Shown: positions 26,087 through 35,084, counted from the stretch's first letter. The stretch: DNA of 48,389 bases from CAZTVF01 sp964616985 (GCA_964616985.1 CAZTVF010000029.1:1-48389); one strand, 5' to 3'. Numbers and translations: made by a program. Notes: a model not told the origin generated them from the letters alone.

Positions 26087-27487
26087 TCAAGCCTGAAGCG
26101 ATCTGGCCACAGCCAATGCCACCTGCGGCAGCTGGTCGTCCGTCAGCGTTCGGACATCCAGGACGACGCGATCTTCTTCGATCCGGGCAAAGACGGCGCT
26201 GGCGTCCATCCGAAGGCGGCGGGACAGCTCGTTGGCGCTGAGGGCGGCCGAGACCTTCACCACCCACGTGGGCAGTTGGTGCATGGGCAACGAGCCGCTC
26301 CCCACGTAGCCTGTGCCTTGCGACACCTCCACGCTCGCGGCGGCACTCGCCTCCGAGATGGCCGCGGCCAGGGCCGCCGCCCGGGCGTGCAGCGCTTCAG
26401 GAGGCGTCGATAGCATGCGGTACAGAGGATGCTCACGGACGAGCAGCGCCTTGTCGCGGAAGAGATGAAGCGTTCGTTCGATCGCCATCAGGCAGGTCTT
26501 GTCGGTGCGAAGAGCGCGGGCGAGCGGGTGGCGGCGGATCTTCTCGATGCACGCCTTGGTGCCCACGATGATGCCGCCCTGCGCGGCCCCGATGAGCTTG
26601 TCGGCGCTGAACAGCACCACGTCGGCCCCGGCGGCGATCGACTCGCCCACCGTCGGCTCGTGCGGCAGGCCGAACTCAGCCAGGTCCACCAGTGCCCCGG
26701 CTCCCAGGTCGTCGGCGCAAAGCACGCCCCTGGCGTGGGCCAGCTTGGCCATCTCGCCCGTCGTGACCTCTTTCGAAAACCCCACGACGCGGAAGTTGCT
26801 GGGGTGCACACGGAGCAGCATGGCCGTGTTTTCGGTGATCGCCCGTTCGTAGTCCCGCAGGTGCGTGCAGTTGGTGGTGCCCACTTCGACCATTCGCGTT
26901 CCGCTTGCGGCCATCACATCAGGCAGGCGGAATGCCCCGCCGATCTCGATCAACTGGCCGCGGGAGACGATCGTTTCGCGCTGGGCCCCCAGCGCCGTCA
27001 GTACCAACAGGGTGGCGGCGGCGTTGTTGTTGACGATGGTGGCGGCCTCGGCGCCGGTGAGTTCCTGAAGGATGTACTCGATGCGGAAGTCGCGCTCGGA
27101 CCGCTCGCCGCTGTCGCGGTCCACGGCCAGCGTGACGTAGCCCTTCATGTCGGCGACCATGGAATCAACCACAGCCGCCGGCAGCACGGCCCGCCCCAGC
27201 GCCGTGTGCAGCAACACGCCGGTGGCGTTGATGGCCGATCGCACCTGGTACTGCGTTCGCTGCGCCAGCGCCTCTGCCGCCTGCTGCAGGATGTAAGGCC
27301 GCGAGACGTGCACCGTGCCGCAGCGGCCGCCCGAGTCGGCGAGGATGCCGTTGCGGACGGCGTCGGTGGCGGCGCGGAGGCAGTCGGTGACGAGCTTGCG
27401 ACCGTGGGCGGCGACCCAGGGGGCCACTTCCTCGGCGGCGAGCAGGTCGGTGATCGAGGGGATCTTTCGGAGGAGATCGTCTTTCAT
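26087..27487 (-). CDS. selA: L-seryl-tRNA(Sec) selenium transferase SelA
   Basis: This 466-residue PLP enzyme replaces the serine hydroxyl on tRNA-Sec with selenium from selenophosphate. The start ATG overlaps the upstream activase stop (ATGA). The N-terminal tRNA-binding part (IPSITDLLAAEEV) precedes the fold-type I core. INATGVLLHTALGRA and VNNNAAATLLVL bind PLP; the Schiff-base lysine is Lys297 in FSADKLIGAAQGGIIVG. Length and motif order are normal for bacterial SelA. Confidence 0.97.
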   Translation of the reverse strand: MKDDLLRKIPSITDLLAAEEVAPWVAAHGRKLVTDCLRAATDAVRNGILADSGGRCGTVHVSRPYILQQAAEALAQRTQYQVRSAINATGVLLHTALGRAVLPAAVVDSMVADMKGYVTLAVDRDSGERSERDFRIEYILQELTGAEAATIVNNNAAATLLVLTALGAQRETIVSRGQLIEIGGAFRLPDVMAASGTRMVEVGTTNCTHLRDYERAITENTAMLLRVHPSNFRVVGFSKEVTTGEMAKLAHARGVLCADDLGAGALVDLAEFGLPHEPTVGESIAAGADVVLFSADKLIGAAQGGIIVGTKACIEKIRRHPLARALRTDKTCLMAIERTLHLFRDKALLVREHPLYRMLSTPPEALHARAAALAAAISEASAAASVEVSQGTGYVGSGSLPMHQLPTWVVKVSAALSANELSRRLRMDASAVFARIEEDRVVLDVRTLTDDQLPQVALAVARSLQA

Positions 27488-28275
27488 GGTGAACCTGCCT
27501 TGGGAGCGCGGGCGTCTCGTCGGGCCAGCAAGGCCGCGCCGATAGCGCCGGTGAATTGCGGCTGCGGGGGCACGAGCATGGCGCAGCCCATGGTCTTCTG
27601 CAGCGCAAGATCCATCCCGGCGACGCGGGCCACCCCGCCGGTGAAGACCACGGGGGGCGTGACGCTGCCTGCCGCCATGGCCGCCAGCCGCGAGGCGACC
27701 GCGGCCAGCACCCCGGAGGCAATGTCCTGCACAAACACGCCCGAGGCGAGGAGCCCGACGATCTCGGTCTCCGCGAACACCGCGCACATGGAGCTGATCA
27801 CCGCGGGTTGGGTGCTTCGGGCGGCAAGATCGCTCAACTCGCCCAGGCTGCATCCCAGGCGGGCGGCCACCAGCTCCAGAAACCTGCCCGTGCCGGCAGC
27901 GCAGCGATCGTTCATGGCAAAATCGCGCACCAGGCCGTCCTCGCCCAGGCGCATCAGCTTGGAGTCCTGCCCACCGATCTCGACGATCATCCGGGCCTGC
28001 GGATGCAGACGATGGACGCCGGCAGCGTGGCAGGAGATCTCCGTGATCGTCGCGTCGGCCTGCATGACGGCCGCCCTGGCGTAGCCGGTGGCAACGCATC
28101 GCGCAATATCGGCGCGGCCCAGGCCCTGCCGGACCAGCACGCTGGAATACAGGTCGTCGCTGCAGGTCCCCGGCGGATTGCCCTGCGGGGCCTCGGACAG
28201 GCAAACGACCTCGCCATCATCATTGACGATGGCGATCTTGATGGCCCGCGAACCGGCGTCGATTCCCGCGTACAT
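27484..28275 (-). CDS. BadF/HgdC-type ATPase, activator of a 2-hydroxyacyl-CoA dehydratase/double-cubane reductase
   Basis: This 263-residue ASKHA ATPase starts MYAGIDAGSRAIKIAIV. It has the phosphate-2 loop VEIGGQDSKLM (98-108) and the dimer-bridging 4Fe-4S cysteines C125 (NDRCAAGTG) and C164 (SSMCAVFAETE). Activators of this family hydrolyse ATP to push one low-potential electron into a partner Fe-S reductase. The partner gene is directly upstream, sharing one base (TGATG), and selA is directly downstream with a four-base overlap. All three are therefore almost certainly co-translated. Confidence 0.94.
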   Translation of the reverse strand: MYAGIDAGSRAIKIAIVNDDGEVVCLSEAPQGNPPGTCSDDLYSSVLVRQGLGRADIARCVATGYARAAVMQADATITEISCHAAGVHRLHPQARMIVEIGGQDSKLMRLGEDGLVRDFAMNDRCAAGTGRFLELVAARLGCSLGELSDLAARSTQPAVISSMCAVFAETEIVGLLASGVFVQDIASGVLAAVASRLAAMAAGSVTPPVVFTGGVARVAGMDLALQKTMGCAMLVPPQPQFTGAIGAALLARRDARAPKAGSP

Positions 28276-29492
28276 CAAGAGCCACCCCGCGATTTCCTCG
28301 CCGCCACCATCTCCAGCAGGGCCTCCACGCGCAGGCGAATCCTGCCGACATCGCCGGGGGAGTAGTCGGTCACGATCTTCAGATAGGGCAGGCCAAGCTC
28401 GCGTTCCACCAGCGGCCTGACCACGGCTGACTCGACGTCGTACGTCAGGCAGGACTGCCACACGAGATCGACGACGCACTGCACGCGGTATTCGGCGGCG
28501 AGGCGGCGAAGGCTGTCCAACCGCCCCGCGTTAGGCATCATCACCGAGCAGGGCACGGCGAGATACTTGCGGGCGATGGCCTCCAGCGGGTCGCCCGCGC
28601 ACTCGACGTCGTCCAGAATGGGCTTGAGCCCGGTGCAGTTCTCCATGCACACAACGACCCCCCCGGCCGCCTCGATCACGTCGACCACTTTCTCGGCCCC
28701 ATGCACAACCGGCACGCCGGTGAGCAGCACCCGCGTGCGGCCCTGCAACCGGGGCTGGGGCGACAGGGCCGCCGGCGAAGCCAGCGCCTGTTCGTACGCC
28801 ACCATGTCTTCTTCCATGCACCAGATGAGACTCTTGGCGTCCAGCAGCTCCCGCCCGGTCAAAGGGGGGATATCGGCGACCATGCGCTGGGCCAATGATC
28901 GCCGCAGGCGGCGGTATCGGTTGACCGCCGCGATCGCTTCTCGCAGACGGTCATCCGTGATCTCGGTATGGTAGCGTTGTTCGAGGAAGGTCCTGAATCG
29001 CCGCAGCTCGGCCGTCCAGTTCGCCAGGGCATCGGGCGACTGCTTCTGTGGCAGTTCGAGCACGAACATCTCGCGCCCGGCGGACATCAGCTCATACATC
29101 TTCTTCTTGCCGTCGCAGGTCGTCTCGGCCACAACGAGGTCGGCCATCTCCAGGAACGGGTTCTGGCCGGTGAGGTGGTAGCCGAAGGTCGATTTGATCA
29201 GCGGGCACAGCCCGGCAGGAAGATGCTCCTCGGCGGGCGGGATCATGTCGATGTCCCCGCCGCAAAGGCATACGGGCACCGCGCCCGCCGCCAGCAGGAG
29301 CTCCCGCGGCGTGTACTCGCACAGGATGCCCACGATAGGACGGCCCGCGTCGCGCGCCTGCTGCGCGTACTGCAGGCAATGGTCGATCATGCCATCAAAG
29401 CGGGCCAGGGGGCGGGCGGCTGAATTCCCGCCATGAGGGCACACAGGGGGCCCCCCATCGCAACGGGATTCTGGATGGTTGCTGCAAGCCAT
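28275..29492 (-). CDS. HgdB/BcrC-like, YjiM-type reductase subunit (likely double-cubane cluster protein)
   Basis: This 405-residue protein begins with a Cys-rich leader (C3, C11, C18). It shows the family path CEYTPRELLLAAGAVPVCLCGG, LPAGLCPLIKST, VVAETTCDGKKKMYELM, ENCTGLKP and LVWQSCLTYDVES. The conserved Cys residues ligate Fe-S clusters. Relatives include 2-hydroxyacyl-CoA dehydratase beta subunits and the E. coli YjiM/Carboxydothermus double-cubane-cluster protein, which reduces small molecules in an ATP-dependent way. The TTCDGKKKM motif is nearer the latter. No partner alpha subunit is present. It is the first gene of the sel operon, suggesting a link to selenium handling (inference). 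Confidence 0.88.
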   Translation of the reverse strand: MACSNHPESRCDGGPPVCPHGGNSAARPLARFDGMIDHCLQYAQQARDAGRPIVGILCEYTPRELLLAAGAVPVCLCGGDIDMIPPAEEHLPAGLCPLIKSTFGYHLTGQNPFLEMADLVVAETTCDGKKKMYELMSAGREMFVLELPQKQSPDALANWTAELRRFRTFLEQRYHTEITDDRLREAIAAVNRYRRLRRSLAQRMVADIPPLTGRELLDAKSLIWCMEEDMVAYEQALASPAALSPQPRLQGRTRVLLTGVPVVHGAEKVVDVIEAAGGVVVCMENCTGLKPILDDVECAGDPLEAIARKYLAVPCSVMMPNAGRLDSLRRLAAEYRVQCVVDLVWQSCLTYDVESAVVRPLVERELGLPYLKIVTDYSPGDVGRIRLRVEALLEMVAARKSRGGS

Positions 29493-29508
29493 AGCGCCTC
29501 GTCGGGCG

Positions 29509-29538
29509 ATTCTAACGCGCCCCCTCGTCCAGCCGCAA
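29509..29538 (-). promoter_or_regulatory. Candidate promoter of the sel operon
   Basis: On the minus strand, TTGCGG (29538-29533) and TAGAAT (29514-29509) are spaced by 18 bases. They lie just upstream of the first operon gene, which would leave a very short leader. Pattern match only. Confidence 0.3.
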
Positions 29539-29583
29539 CGGGCTGAGACTCAAATGCTTGCGGGTGGAAAGCTTAGAAAACGC

Positions 29584-29613
29584 TTGCCTGAAAACATTAC
29601 CGGTGCCTATAGT
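29584..29613 (+). promoter_or_regulatory. Candidate promoter of the Sec25 selenoprotein
   Basis: TTGCCT (29584-29589) and TATAGT (29608-29613) are spaced by 18 bases. They lie 22 bases before the ATG at 29636, next to its strong Shine-Dalgarno. The sel operon promoter lies back to back with it. Confidence 0.45.
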
Positions 29614-29635
29614 ATGCTCAGGAAAGGAATTCTCT

Positions 29636-30628
29636 ATGAGATTCTTCACCTGTCTTATTGCGGGGATCATGGCCGTCACGCTCATGCCTCGTACCGCCGA
29701 GTGTGGCTGAGTTGGCACGAGCAGTTGCCCTCAAGGCGGGGGCTCACGAGTTCTTCCTCCACTGTCTGCTTCCATCGACACTCCTTACAAGCTGTTGAGG
29801 CTTGATACGGCCGTCGTGGCCAACAATCCGCAGGTCAAGCTCACGGTCGCCTATGTTACGGACAACCGTGAACTGGTAGTCATGTACCCGGGATTTGACC
29901 CCAACAGCAAGCCCGTCAAGCCCAAGAACGATATGATGGAGCAGCTCAAGTCGCTCAAGCCCGGCAACATCATCAATATCAGGGGCATCCTCGTGGGTGG
30001 CAACCCCATGTTGACCACCCTGAGCCTCTACCAGTTGAAGCCAGGCGAAGAGGAGCCCTACGCGTTCATCTTCCGCTCCGTCGCCACGACCAGAACCGGT
30101 ACCACCGAGACAACGACAGTCGAGGTATCCAAACTTGCCCGTGTGATGAAGCTCCAGCTTCCGCCGGTGAAAAACAAGCTGGGCAAGATCGTCCCCGATC
30201 CGAATCTGCTGACCGATGTCAGCCAATTCAGGAATGGCGACATGGTGCTTCTGGATGGCAAGCAGGTAGCGGGCGTCCTCTACGTGACGGAAATGCATCC
30301 ATACGTGCCCCTGCAGAAGGGCCAACTGATCAAGGTCTTCAAGAAGGGCGAACGCAAGGAATCCGCCGAAGACAAGGATTTCGCCTTCGCCGAAGTGCAG
30401 ACCGCCGCCGGGACCGAGGTGATTCGACTTGCCGCGGACAAGAATGCCGCCGGCCAGTGGGTGGTTGACCAGGACCTGGTGAACTCGCTGTCGGCCATGA
30501 AGCCGAATGAACAGATCGAGTTCCGCCTCCTGACAAACAGAGACGGACGGTGGCTGACTTTCGCTCGCCCCGCGCCGGAGCCGAAGAAAGATGCCAAGGG
30601 CGCCACAGCGCCAAAAGAGGCATCCTGA
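29636..30628 (+). CDS. Predicted secreted selenoprotein with in-frame TGA (Sec25)
   Basis: The protein is 330 residues long when TGA at 29708-29710 is read as Sec. The ATG at 29636 has AGGAAAGGA eight bases upstream and opens a signal peptide (MRFFTCLIAGIMAVTLM). AECG-U-VGTSSC follows, so Sec25 is flanked by C23 and C31 (a C-G-U motif). The same frame runs without break into SIDTPYKLLRLDTAVV and a 270-residue beta-rich body (KLTVAYVTDNRELVVMYPGF; FRNGDMVLLDGKQVAGVLYVT), ending in a Lys/Ala tail. A caller that avoids TGA would start at TTG 29795, which has no Shine-Dalgarno and loses the signal peptide. The body family is unknown to me. The gene is divergent from the sel operon. Confidence 0.82.
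29727..29743 (+). promoter_or_regulatory. bSECIS-like hairpin of the Sec25 selenoprotein
   Basis: GCCCTC (29727-29732), loop AAGGC and GGGGGC (29738-29743) form a six-pair stem with one G-U pair. The loop begins 22 bases after the TGA. Stem length, loop length and loop GG position match the hairpin of the other candidate selenoprotein. Confidence 0.65.
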
Positions 30629-30670
30629 AGCCGCCTGGCCATCGCACATGATCTGATGGGAGCCATGCTG

Positions 30671-30688
30671 AAACGTCGCCCGACGTTT
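30671..30688. terminator. Possible terminator after the Sec25 gene
   Basis: AAACGTC-GCCC-GACGTTT makes a perfect seven-pair stem followed by only one more T. It lies 43 bases after the stop codon. Confidence 0.35.
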
Positions 30689-30784
30689 TGGCGTGGCCCC
30701 TCCGGAGTTCACCGTATCCCCGGCCGCACAGTGATTCCACATCCGTCTGCCTATCTCGCTCAAGACCTCTGCTGCCTCAGCAGG

Positions 30785-30790
30785 TATAAT
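30785..30790 (+). promoter_or_regulatory. -10 box upstream of the epimerase gene
   Basis: A consensus TATAAT lies 92 bases before the epimerase start. No strong -35 sequence is seen. Confidence 0.3.
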
Positions 30791-30882
30791 CCCGCTGCGT
30801 GCAACATTTTTCGCCACGATGGCGCCGAGACGAAGCACTGCGTCTCGAACCAGACACCGACACGGTGTGAAGGAGTCATGCG

Positions 30883-31881
30883 ATGCGAGTTCTCATTATT
30901 GGCGGCACCGGGCTGATCAGCGTCGGCGTGGTGCGCCACCTGCTGCAGCGTTCCGCCCAGGTCACGATGCTCAACCGCGGCCAGCGCGGGGGGGAGATTC
31001 CCCCCGGCGTCGAGGTGCTGCGCGCGGACCGCGACGATGAGGCGGCGATGACGGCGGCGATCGGCGGGCGGCGATTTGACACGATCATCGACATGGTCTG
31101 CTATCGGCCGCAGCAGGCCGAGATGGCGGTGCGTCTGTTCGCCGGCCGGTGCACGCAGTACATCTTCTGCTCGACCGTCTGCACGTACGGGGTGAAGATC
31201 GCGCCCGGCGTGCTGATCGATGAGACGTTTCCCCAGGAGCCGACCACCGGCTACGGCCGCGAGAAGATGGAGGCCGAGAAGGTCTTCCTCCGCGCCGGCG
31301 CCCAAGGTGCATTCGCGGCCACCATCATCCGGCCCAGTCACACGTACGGGCCGGGCGGGCCGCTGATCGACCAGCTGGAGTTCAACCCGGTTGCGTGGGA
31401 CCGCATCGAGCGCGGCCTGCCGGTGCTGTGCGCGGGGGACGGGCTGGGGCTGTGGCAATCGACGCACCGCGACGACGTGGGCAAGATGTTCGCCCACGCG
31501 GTGCTCGAGCCGCGAACCTACGGGCAGGACTACAACGCTGTCCGCGACGAGGTGTTCACCTGGCGCGACTACTACCGGCAGGTCGGCGAGGCCCTGGGAA
31601 AGCCCGCCCGGCTGCTGTTCATGCCGGCGGAGTGGATCGTGCGACATGACCGCAACCGCTTCAACTTCCTCGATTGCCTGACGCGATACCACGGCGCCTA
31701 CAGCGCCGCCAAGGCCAGGCGGGATGTCCCCGCCTTCTGCTGCACGATCGGCTTCACCGAGGGCGCGGCCGAGACACTCGCGGATCTTCGCCGGCGCGGG
31801 GCGATCCGCCCCAGCGACGACGCCTACCAGGCCATCGTCGACGCTGCCATCGCCTTTGGTACTGAGCCGGTCGAGGCATGA
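30883..31881 (+). CDS. NAD-dependent epimerase/dehydratase (extended SDR)
   Basis: This 332-residue protein has the N-terminal Rossmann motif LIIGGTGLISVGVV (GGTGxxS variant). Strand VTMLNRGQRGGEIPPGVE carries a basic residue after strand 2. The active-site pattern is a serine-rich STVCTYG with YGREKMEAEK (YxxxK). It resembles the mRNA-binding/isoflavone-reductase-like NDP-sugar epimerase group. It probably acts on a nucleotide sugar in the cytoplasm. It is followed 75 bases later by a glycosidase on the same strand. GAAGGAG precedes the start. Confidence 0.88.
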   Translation: MRVLIIGGTGLISVGVVRHLLQRSAQVTMLNRGQRGGEIPPGVEVLRADRDDEAAMTAAIGGRRFDTIIDMVCYRPQQAEMAVRLFAGRCTQYIFCSTVCTYGVKIAPGVLIDETFPQEPTTGYGREKMEAEKVFLRAGAQGAFAATIIRPSHTYGPGGPLIDQLEFNPVAWDRIERGLPVLCAGDGLGLWQSTHRDDVGKMFAHAVLEPRTYGQDYNAVRDEVFTWRDYYRQVGEALGKPARLLFMPAEWIVRHDRNRFNFLDCLTRYHGAYSAAKARRDVPAFCCTIGFTEGAAETLADLRRRGAIRPSDDAYQAIVDAAIAFGTEPVEA

Positions 31882-31956
31882 CGGCCCCGGGCGCCTGATT
31901 ATGAGTGCTGGCTGCACCGGAGAGGCACACCCCCCCGCACGAAGATAGGAGACCTC

Positions 31957-33897
31957 GTGAGCAAGAGCCTGTCATTGATCGAAGAAGGCGCTTTCGTCAT
32001 CGGCTGCAACTACTGGGCCTCGCACGCGGGCACGGCCATGTGGAGCGACTGGCGGCCGGAGGTTGTGGAGGCTGACCTCCAACAACTCGCCGCAGCGGGG
32101 CTGCAGGTGCTGCGGGTGTTCCCGCTGTGGCCGGACTTCCAGCCGCTGAGCCTGCTGACGAACGGACACGCCGGCGAGTTTCGTCACGGCGAGCAGCCGC
32201 TGCCGGACACCGAGGCCGGGCGGGCCGGCATGTCGGCCGAGATGATGCAGCGATTCGCCGCCTTCGCCGACCTGGCCGAGGCGCATGGCCTCAAGCTGGT
32301 CATCGGGCTGATCACCGGGTGGATGAGCGGCCGCCTGTTCGTGCCCCCGGCGCTGGAGGGCCGCAACCCGATCACCGATCCGATGTCGATCCTCTGGCAG
32401 GTGCGGATGGCGAAACACTTCGTGCAGCAGTTCCGTCAGCACCCCGCTATCCTCGCCTGGGACCTGGGCAACGAGTGCAATTGCATGGGCGCCGCGACGC
32501 GCGAACAGGCGTGGCTGTGGACCAACACGCTCGTCGACGCCATTCGCACGCAGGACCCATCGCGGCCGATCGTCTCGGGCATGCACAGCCTGCAGGCGGA
32601 CCCGCTCAAGCCATGGGCCATCGCCGACCAGGGCGAGCTCACTGATGTCCTCACGACACACCCCTACCCGATCTTCACGCCGCACTGCGACGCCGAGCCC
32701 ATCCGCAGGATCCGCCCCTGCCTGCACTCGGCCGCCGAGTCGCGCCTTTACGCCGACCTCGGCGGGCGGCCCTGCCTGATCGAGGAGATCGGCACGCTGG
32801 GGCCGATGATCGCCAGCCCCCGCGCATCGGCAGAGTACCTCCGCTCGGTGCTGTTCTCCGGCTGGGCGAACGATTGCCACGGCCTGCTCTGGTGGTGCGC
32901 GTACGATCAGGGGCACCTCGAGCACGCCCCCTATGACTGGAACGGCGTTGAGCGGGAGCTGGGACTGTTCACCGCAGACCGCCAGGCCAAGCCCGCCGCC
33001 GATGTGCTCAGCGCGTTTGGCCGCTGGCTGTCGCAGCTGCCCATCGACCGCCTGCCGCCGCGGGTCGTCGACGCCGTCTGCGTCCTCACCCGCAACCAGG
33101 ACCACTGGGCCGCGGCACTGGGCGCGTTCATCCTGGCCAAGCAGGCGGGAATGGACATCGCCTTCCAGTACGCCGACCAGCCGCTGCGAGACGCGCAGCT
33201 CTACCTCGTGCCGTCCATCCGGTCCGACCGCGGCCTGCGGCGGCGGGAGTGGCTGGCACTGCTGGACCGCGTTCAGCGCGGCGCCACGCTCTACGTCTCG
33301 TGCGATGACGGTATCGTCAGCCCCTTCACCGAGGTCTTCGGCCTGGAAGTCGAGGGGCGTTCGCGACGCACGGGCCCCTGCCAGATCAACCTCGACGTGC
33401 TGCAAGGGAGCCCCAGGCTGGCCATCCCCTCGGCACTGCGGCTGGACCTCGCGCTCGTCGGCGCCGAGGCGCTGGGACGCGAGGCCGATGGCAACCCCGC
33501 CTTCACCTGCGCCGCCTATGGCGATGGGCAGGCGTATTTCCTCACGGCCCCGATCGAGACGGACATGGCCTACAGCGCGGGTTCCTTTGAAAGCCCCGCC
33601 TCGCGCGATGCCTGGCGAATCTATGAGCACCTTGCCGGGCCCGTGACGCAATATTCGCGGGCGGCGGCCAAGGGTCACCCGCTGCTGGGCATGACGGAGC
33701 ACGTGCTGGGCGACGCGTGGCGCGTGGTGGTGCTGGTGAATTACTCGCCGCAGGAAGTGAGCGACACGCTGCAACTGGGCGACGATTGGGTCATCGACGA
33801 AGTGTGGTACGGCCAGCCGCTGCCCGGCGGCCGGGGCGAAGTCTCCTGCCGCCTCGCCGCGAACGACGCCCTGGTCCTGAGCGTGCGCAAGAAATGA
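31957..33897 (+). CDS. GH5-like glycoside hydrolase with C-terminal accessory domains
   Basis: The protein has 646 residues from GTG, preceded by GGAG. The (beta/alpha)8 domain spans about residues 15-350: GCNYWASHAG, VLRVFPLWPDFQP, the acid/base Glu in WDLGNECN and the likely nucleophile Glu in PCLIEEIGTLGP. This is the clan A (GH5/GH2-like mannanase or mannosidase) layout. Residues about 370-560 resemble a beta-galactosidase trimerisation/amidotransferase-like domain, and a small beta-sandwich ends the protein. No signal peptide is present, so it likely acts on imported oligosaccharides. Substrate unknown. Confidence 0.85.
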   Translation: MSKSLSLIEEGAFVIGCNYWASHAGTAMWSDWRPEVVEADLQQLAAAGLQVLRVFPLWPDFQPLSLLTNGHAGEFRHGEQPLPDTEAGRAGMSAEMMQRFAAFADLAEAHGLKLVIGLITGWMSGRLFVPPALEGRNPITDPMSILWQVRMAKHFVQQFRQHPAILAWDLGNECNCMGAATREQAWLWTNTLVDAIRTQDPSRPIVSGMHSLQADPLKPWAIADQGELTDVLTTHPYPIFTPHCDAEPIRRIRPCLHSAAESRLYADLGGRPCLIEEIGTLGPMIASPRASAEYLRSVLFSGWANDCHGLLWWCAYDQGHLEHAPYDWNGVERELGLFTADRQAKPAADVLSAFGRWLSQLPIDRLPPRVVDAVCVLTRNQDHWAAALGAFILAKQAGMDIAFQYADQPLRDAQLYLVPSIRSDRGLRRREWLALLDRVQRGATLYVSCDDGIVSPFTEVFGLEVEGRSRRTGPCQINLDVLQGSPRLAIPSALRLDLALVGAEALGREADGNPAFTCAAYGDGQAYFLTAPIETDMAYSAGSFESPASRDAWRIYEHLAGPVTQYSRAAAKGHPLLGMTEHVLGDAWRVVVLVNYSPQEVSDTLQLGDDWVIDEVWYGQPLPGGRGEVSCRLAANDALVLSVRKK

Positions 33898-33916
33898 CCC
33901 GGCCCGCGGGGCGCCG

Positions 33917-34171
33917 CTAGTGCCGGAAGTGCACGAAGATCCTGCCGAAATTCGTGCTGTCCTTCTCGACGCGGTGGTAGAGCCGCTTGATGTCCGGCTG
34001 CTGCAGGAAACGCAGAACGGTCTTCTTCAGCTGCCCGCTGCCCTTGCCGGGAATGATCTCGACGAGGGAGATTCCCTTCTCGGCGGCGTCCTCGATCACG
34101 CGGCGCAACTCCGACTCGATGCGGCCGCCCTTGTTGAAGATGTCATGCAAGTCCAGCTTGATCTTGGCCAT
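33917..34171 (-). CDS. Smr domain protein
   Basis: This 84-residue protein starts at ATG 34171 (GGGAG upstream). The Smr signature is complete: LDLHDIF at the start, VEIIPGKGSGQLKKTV (HGxG-like loop, here GKGSG) and LYHRVEKDSTNFGRIFVHF at the end. Stand-alone Smr proteins bind nucleic acid or act as nucleases, sometimes on stalled-ribosome mRNA. Confidence 0.88.
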   Translation of the reverse strand: MAKIKLDLHDIFNKGGRIESELRRVIEDAAEKGISLVEIIPGKGSGQLKKTVLRFLQQPDIKRLYHRVEKDSTNFGRIFVHFRH

Positions 34172-34262
34172 CGCGTAAATCTCCCAAGACAAAAGGTCGT
34201 CCACGAACCGCCAGCATACCTCCCGACCCGCCGCCGGCCAAACAAAGTGCGAAGGGGGCGAA

Positions 34263-34978
34263 TCAGCTGTCGCGGGCAGGCGGGTACTCGTTGCACAGCC
34301 AGTGCCGCCGCGGCTCGTCCTCGAGCACCTGGGGGAAGCGGCAGGCGGGCTGGAGGAAGGCGTTGTCGTTCCAGTCATCGCAGACGCTGGAGATCTCGCT
34401 GCTGACGGTGAGGCCCGTGCCCTCTTCGCCCCAGAACTGGTGAATGGTGCGGGGCGTGATGCACACGCTCATGCCGGGCCGAAGGCGGATGATCTCGCCG
34501 GGGGCGATGGTGCGCCGCTCGCCGTCCACCGCACGACCAGGGGCCGGCTGCTGGGCTGGCCGTGCTCGTCGGCGGCCGTCAACTGCACCAGCACGTTGCC
34601 GCCGGCACGGCAGCAGATGTCCTCCATCTTGCTGCGGTGAAAGTGGGCGGGGGCCCGCTGGCCCTCGGGGTCGAACAGCAGCTTCTCGGCATAGGTCTTG
34701 GCGAAGCCCGGAAAGCGGCTGGTGCCGTTGCGAAGCGTCACCAGCGTCCGCCCGATCTGCTCGAACCGGCCGCTGCCGAAGTCGGTCACGTCCCAGCCGA
34801 GCATGCATTGGCGGATCTCGTCGAACTCGTGCCCTTTGTCGCGCCAGTCCTCCACGGTCCACAGCGCCCACGGCGGCAGAGCGATGTGGAATCGAGCGAA
34901 GGCCTCCTTGGCCTGCTCGATGGCGGTGTTAATGACGGACCTCTTCAGCGGCGAGACAACAGCTTGAGGCTTGCCCAT
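34263..34978 (-). pseudogene. D-lyxose ketol-isomerase-like gene, frameshifted
   Basis: The N-terminal part (MGKPQAVVSPLKRSVINTAI ... FHRSKMEDICCRAGGNVLVQL) reads well to about position 34535, then runs into unrelated residues and stops. The C-terminal part continues in another frame (VDGERRTIAPGEII ... PRTIHQFWGEEGTGL). The two make one cupin-type D-lyxose isomerase of about 238 residues, with metal-binding H, E and H residues present (HFHRSKMED, PRTIHQFW). One missing G in GTGCGGTGGACGG near 34530 would explain the break. It may be a sequencing error rather than a true pseudogene. Confidence 0.8.
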
Positions 34979-35084
34979 GGATACCCTCGATCACTGCTAA
35001 TCAGCGATTCGCACACGTCGGGACTCTTCACATACCCAGCCGCCTGCATGCAATCACAATCATCCGAGGCTGGGCGCGGGGAAC

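Noticed and set aside
26055..26267. N-terminal extension of SelB
   Set aside because: It overlaps selA and is rich in Arg/Pro/Gly shadow sequence. GHVDHGKT lies 13 residues from the chosen ATG, as in normal SelB.
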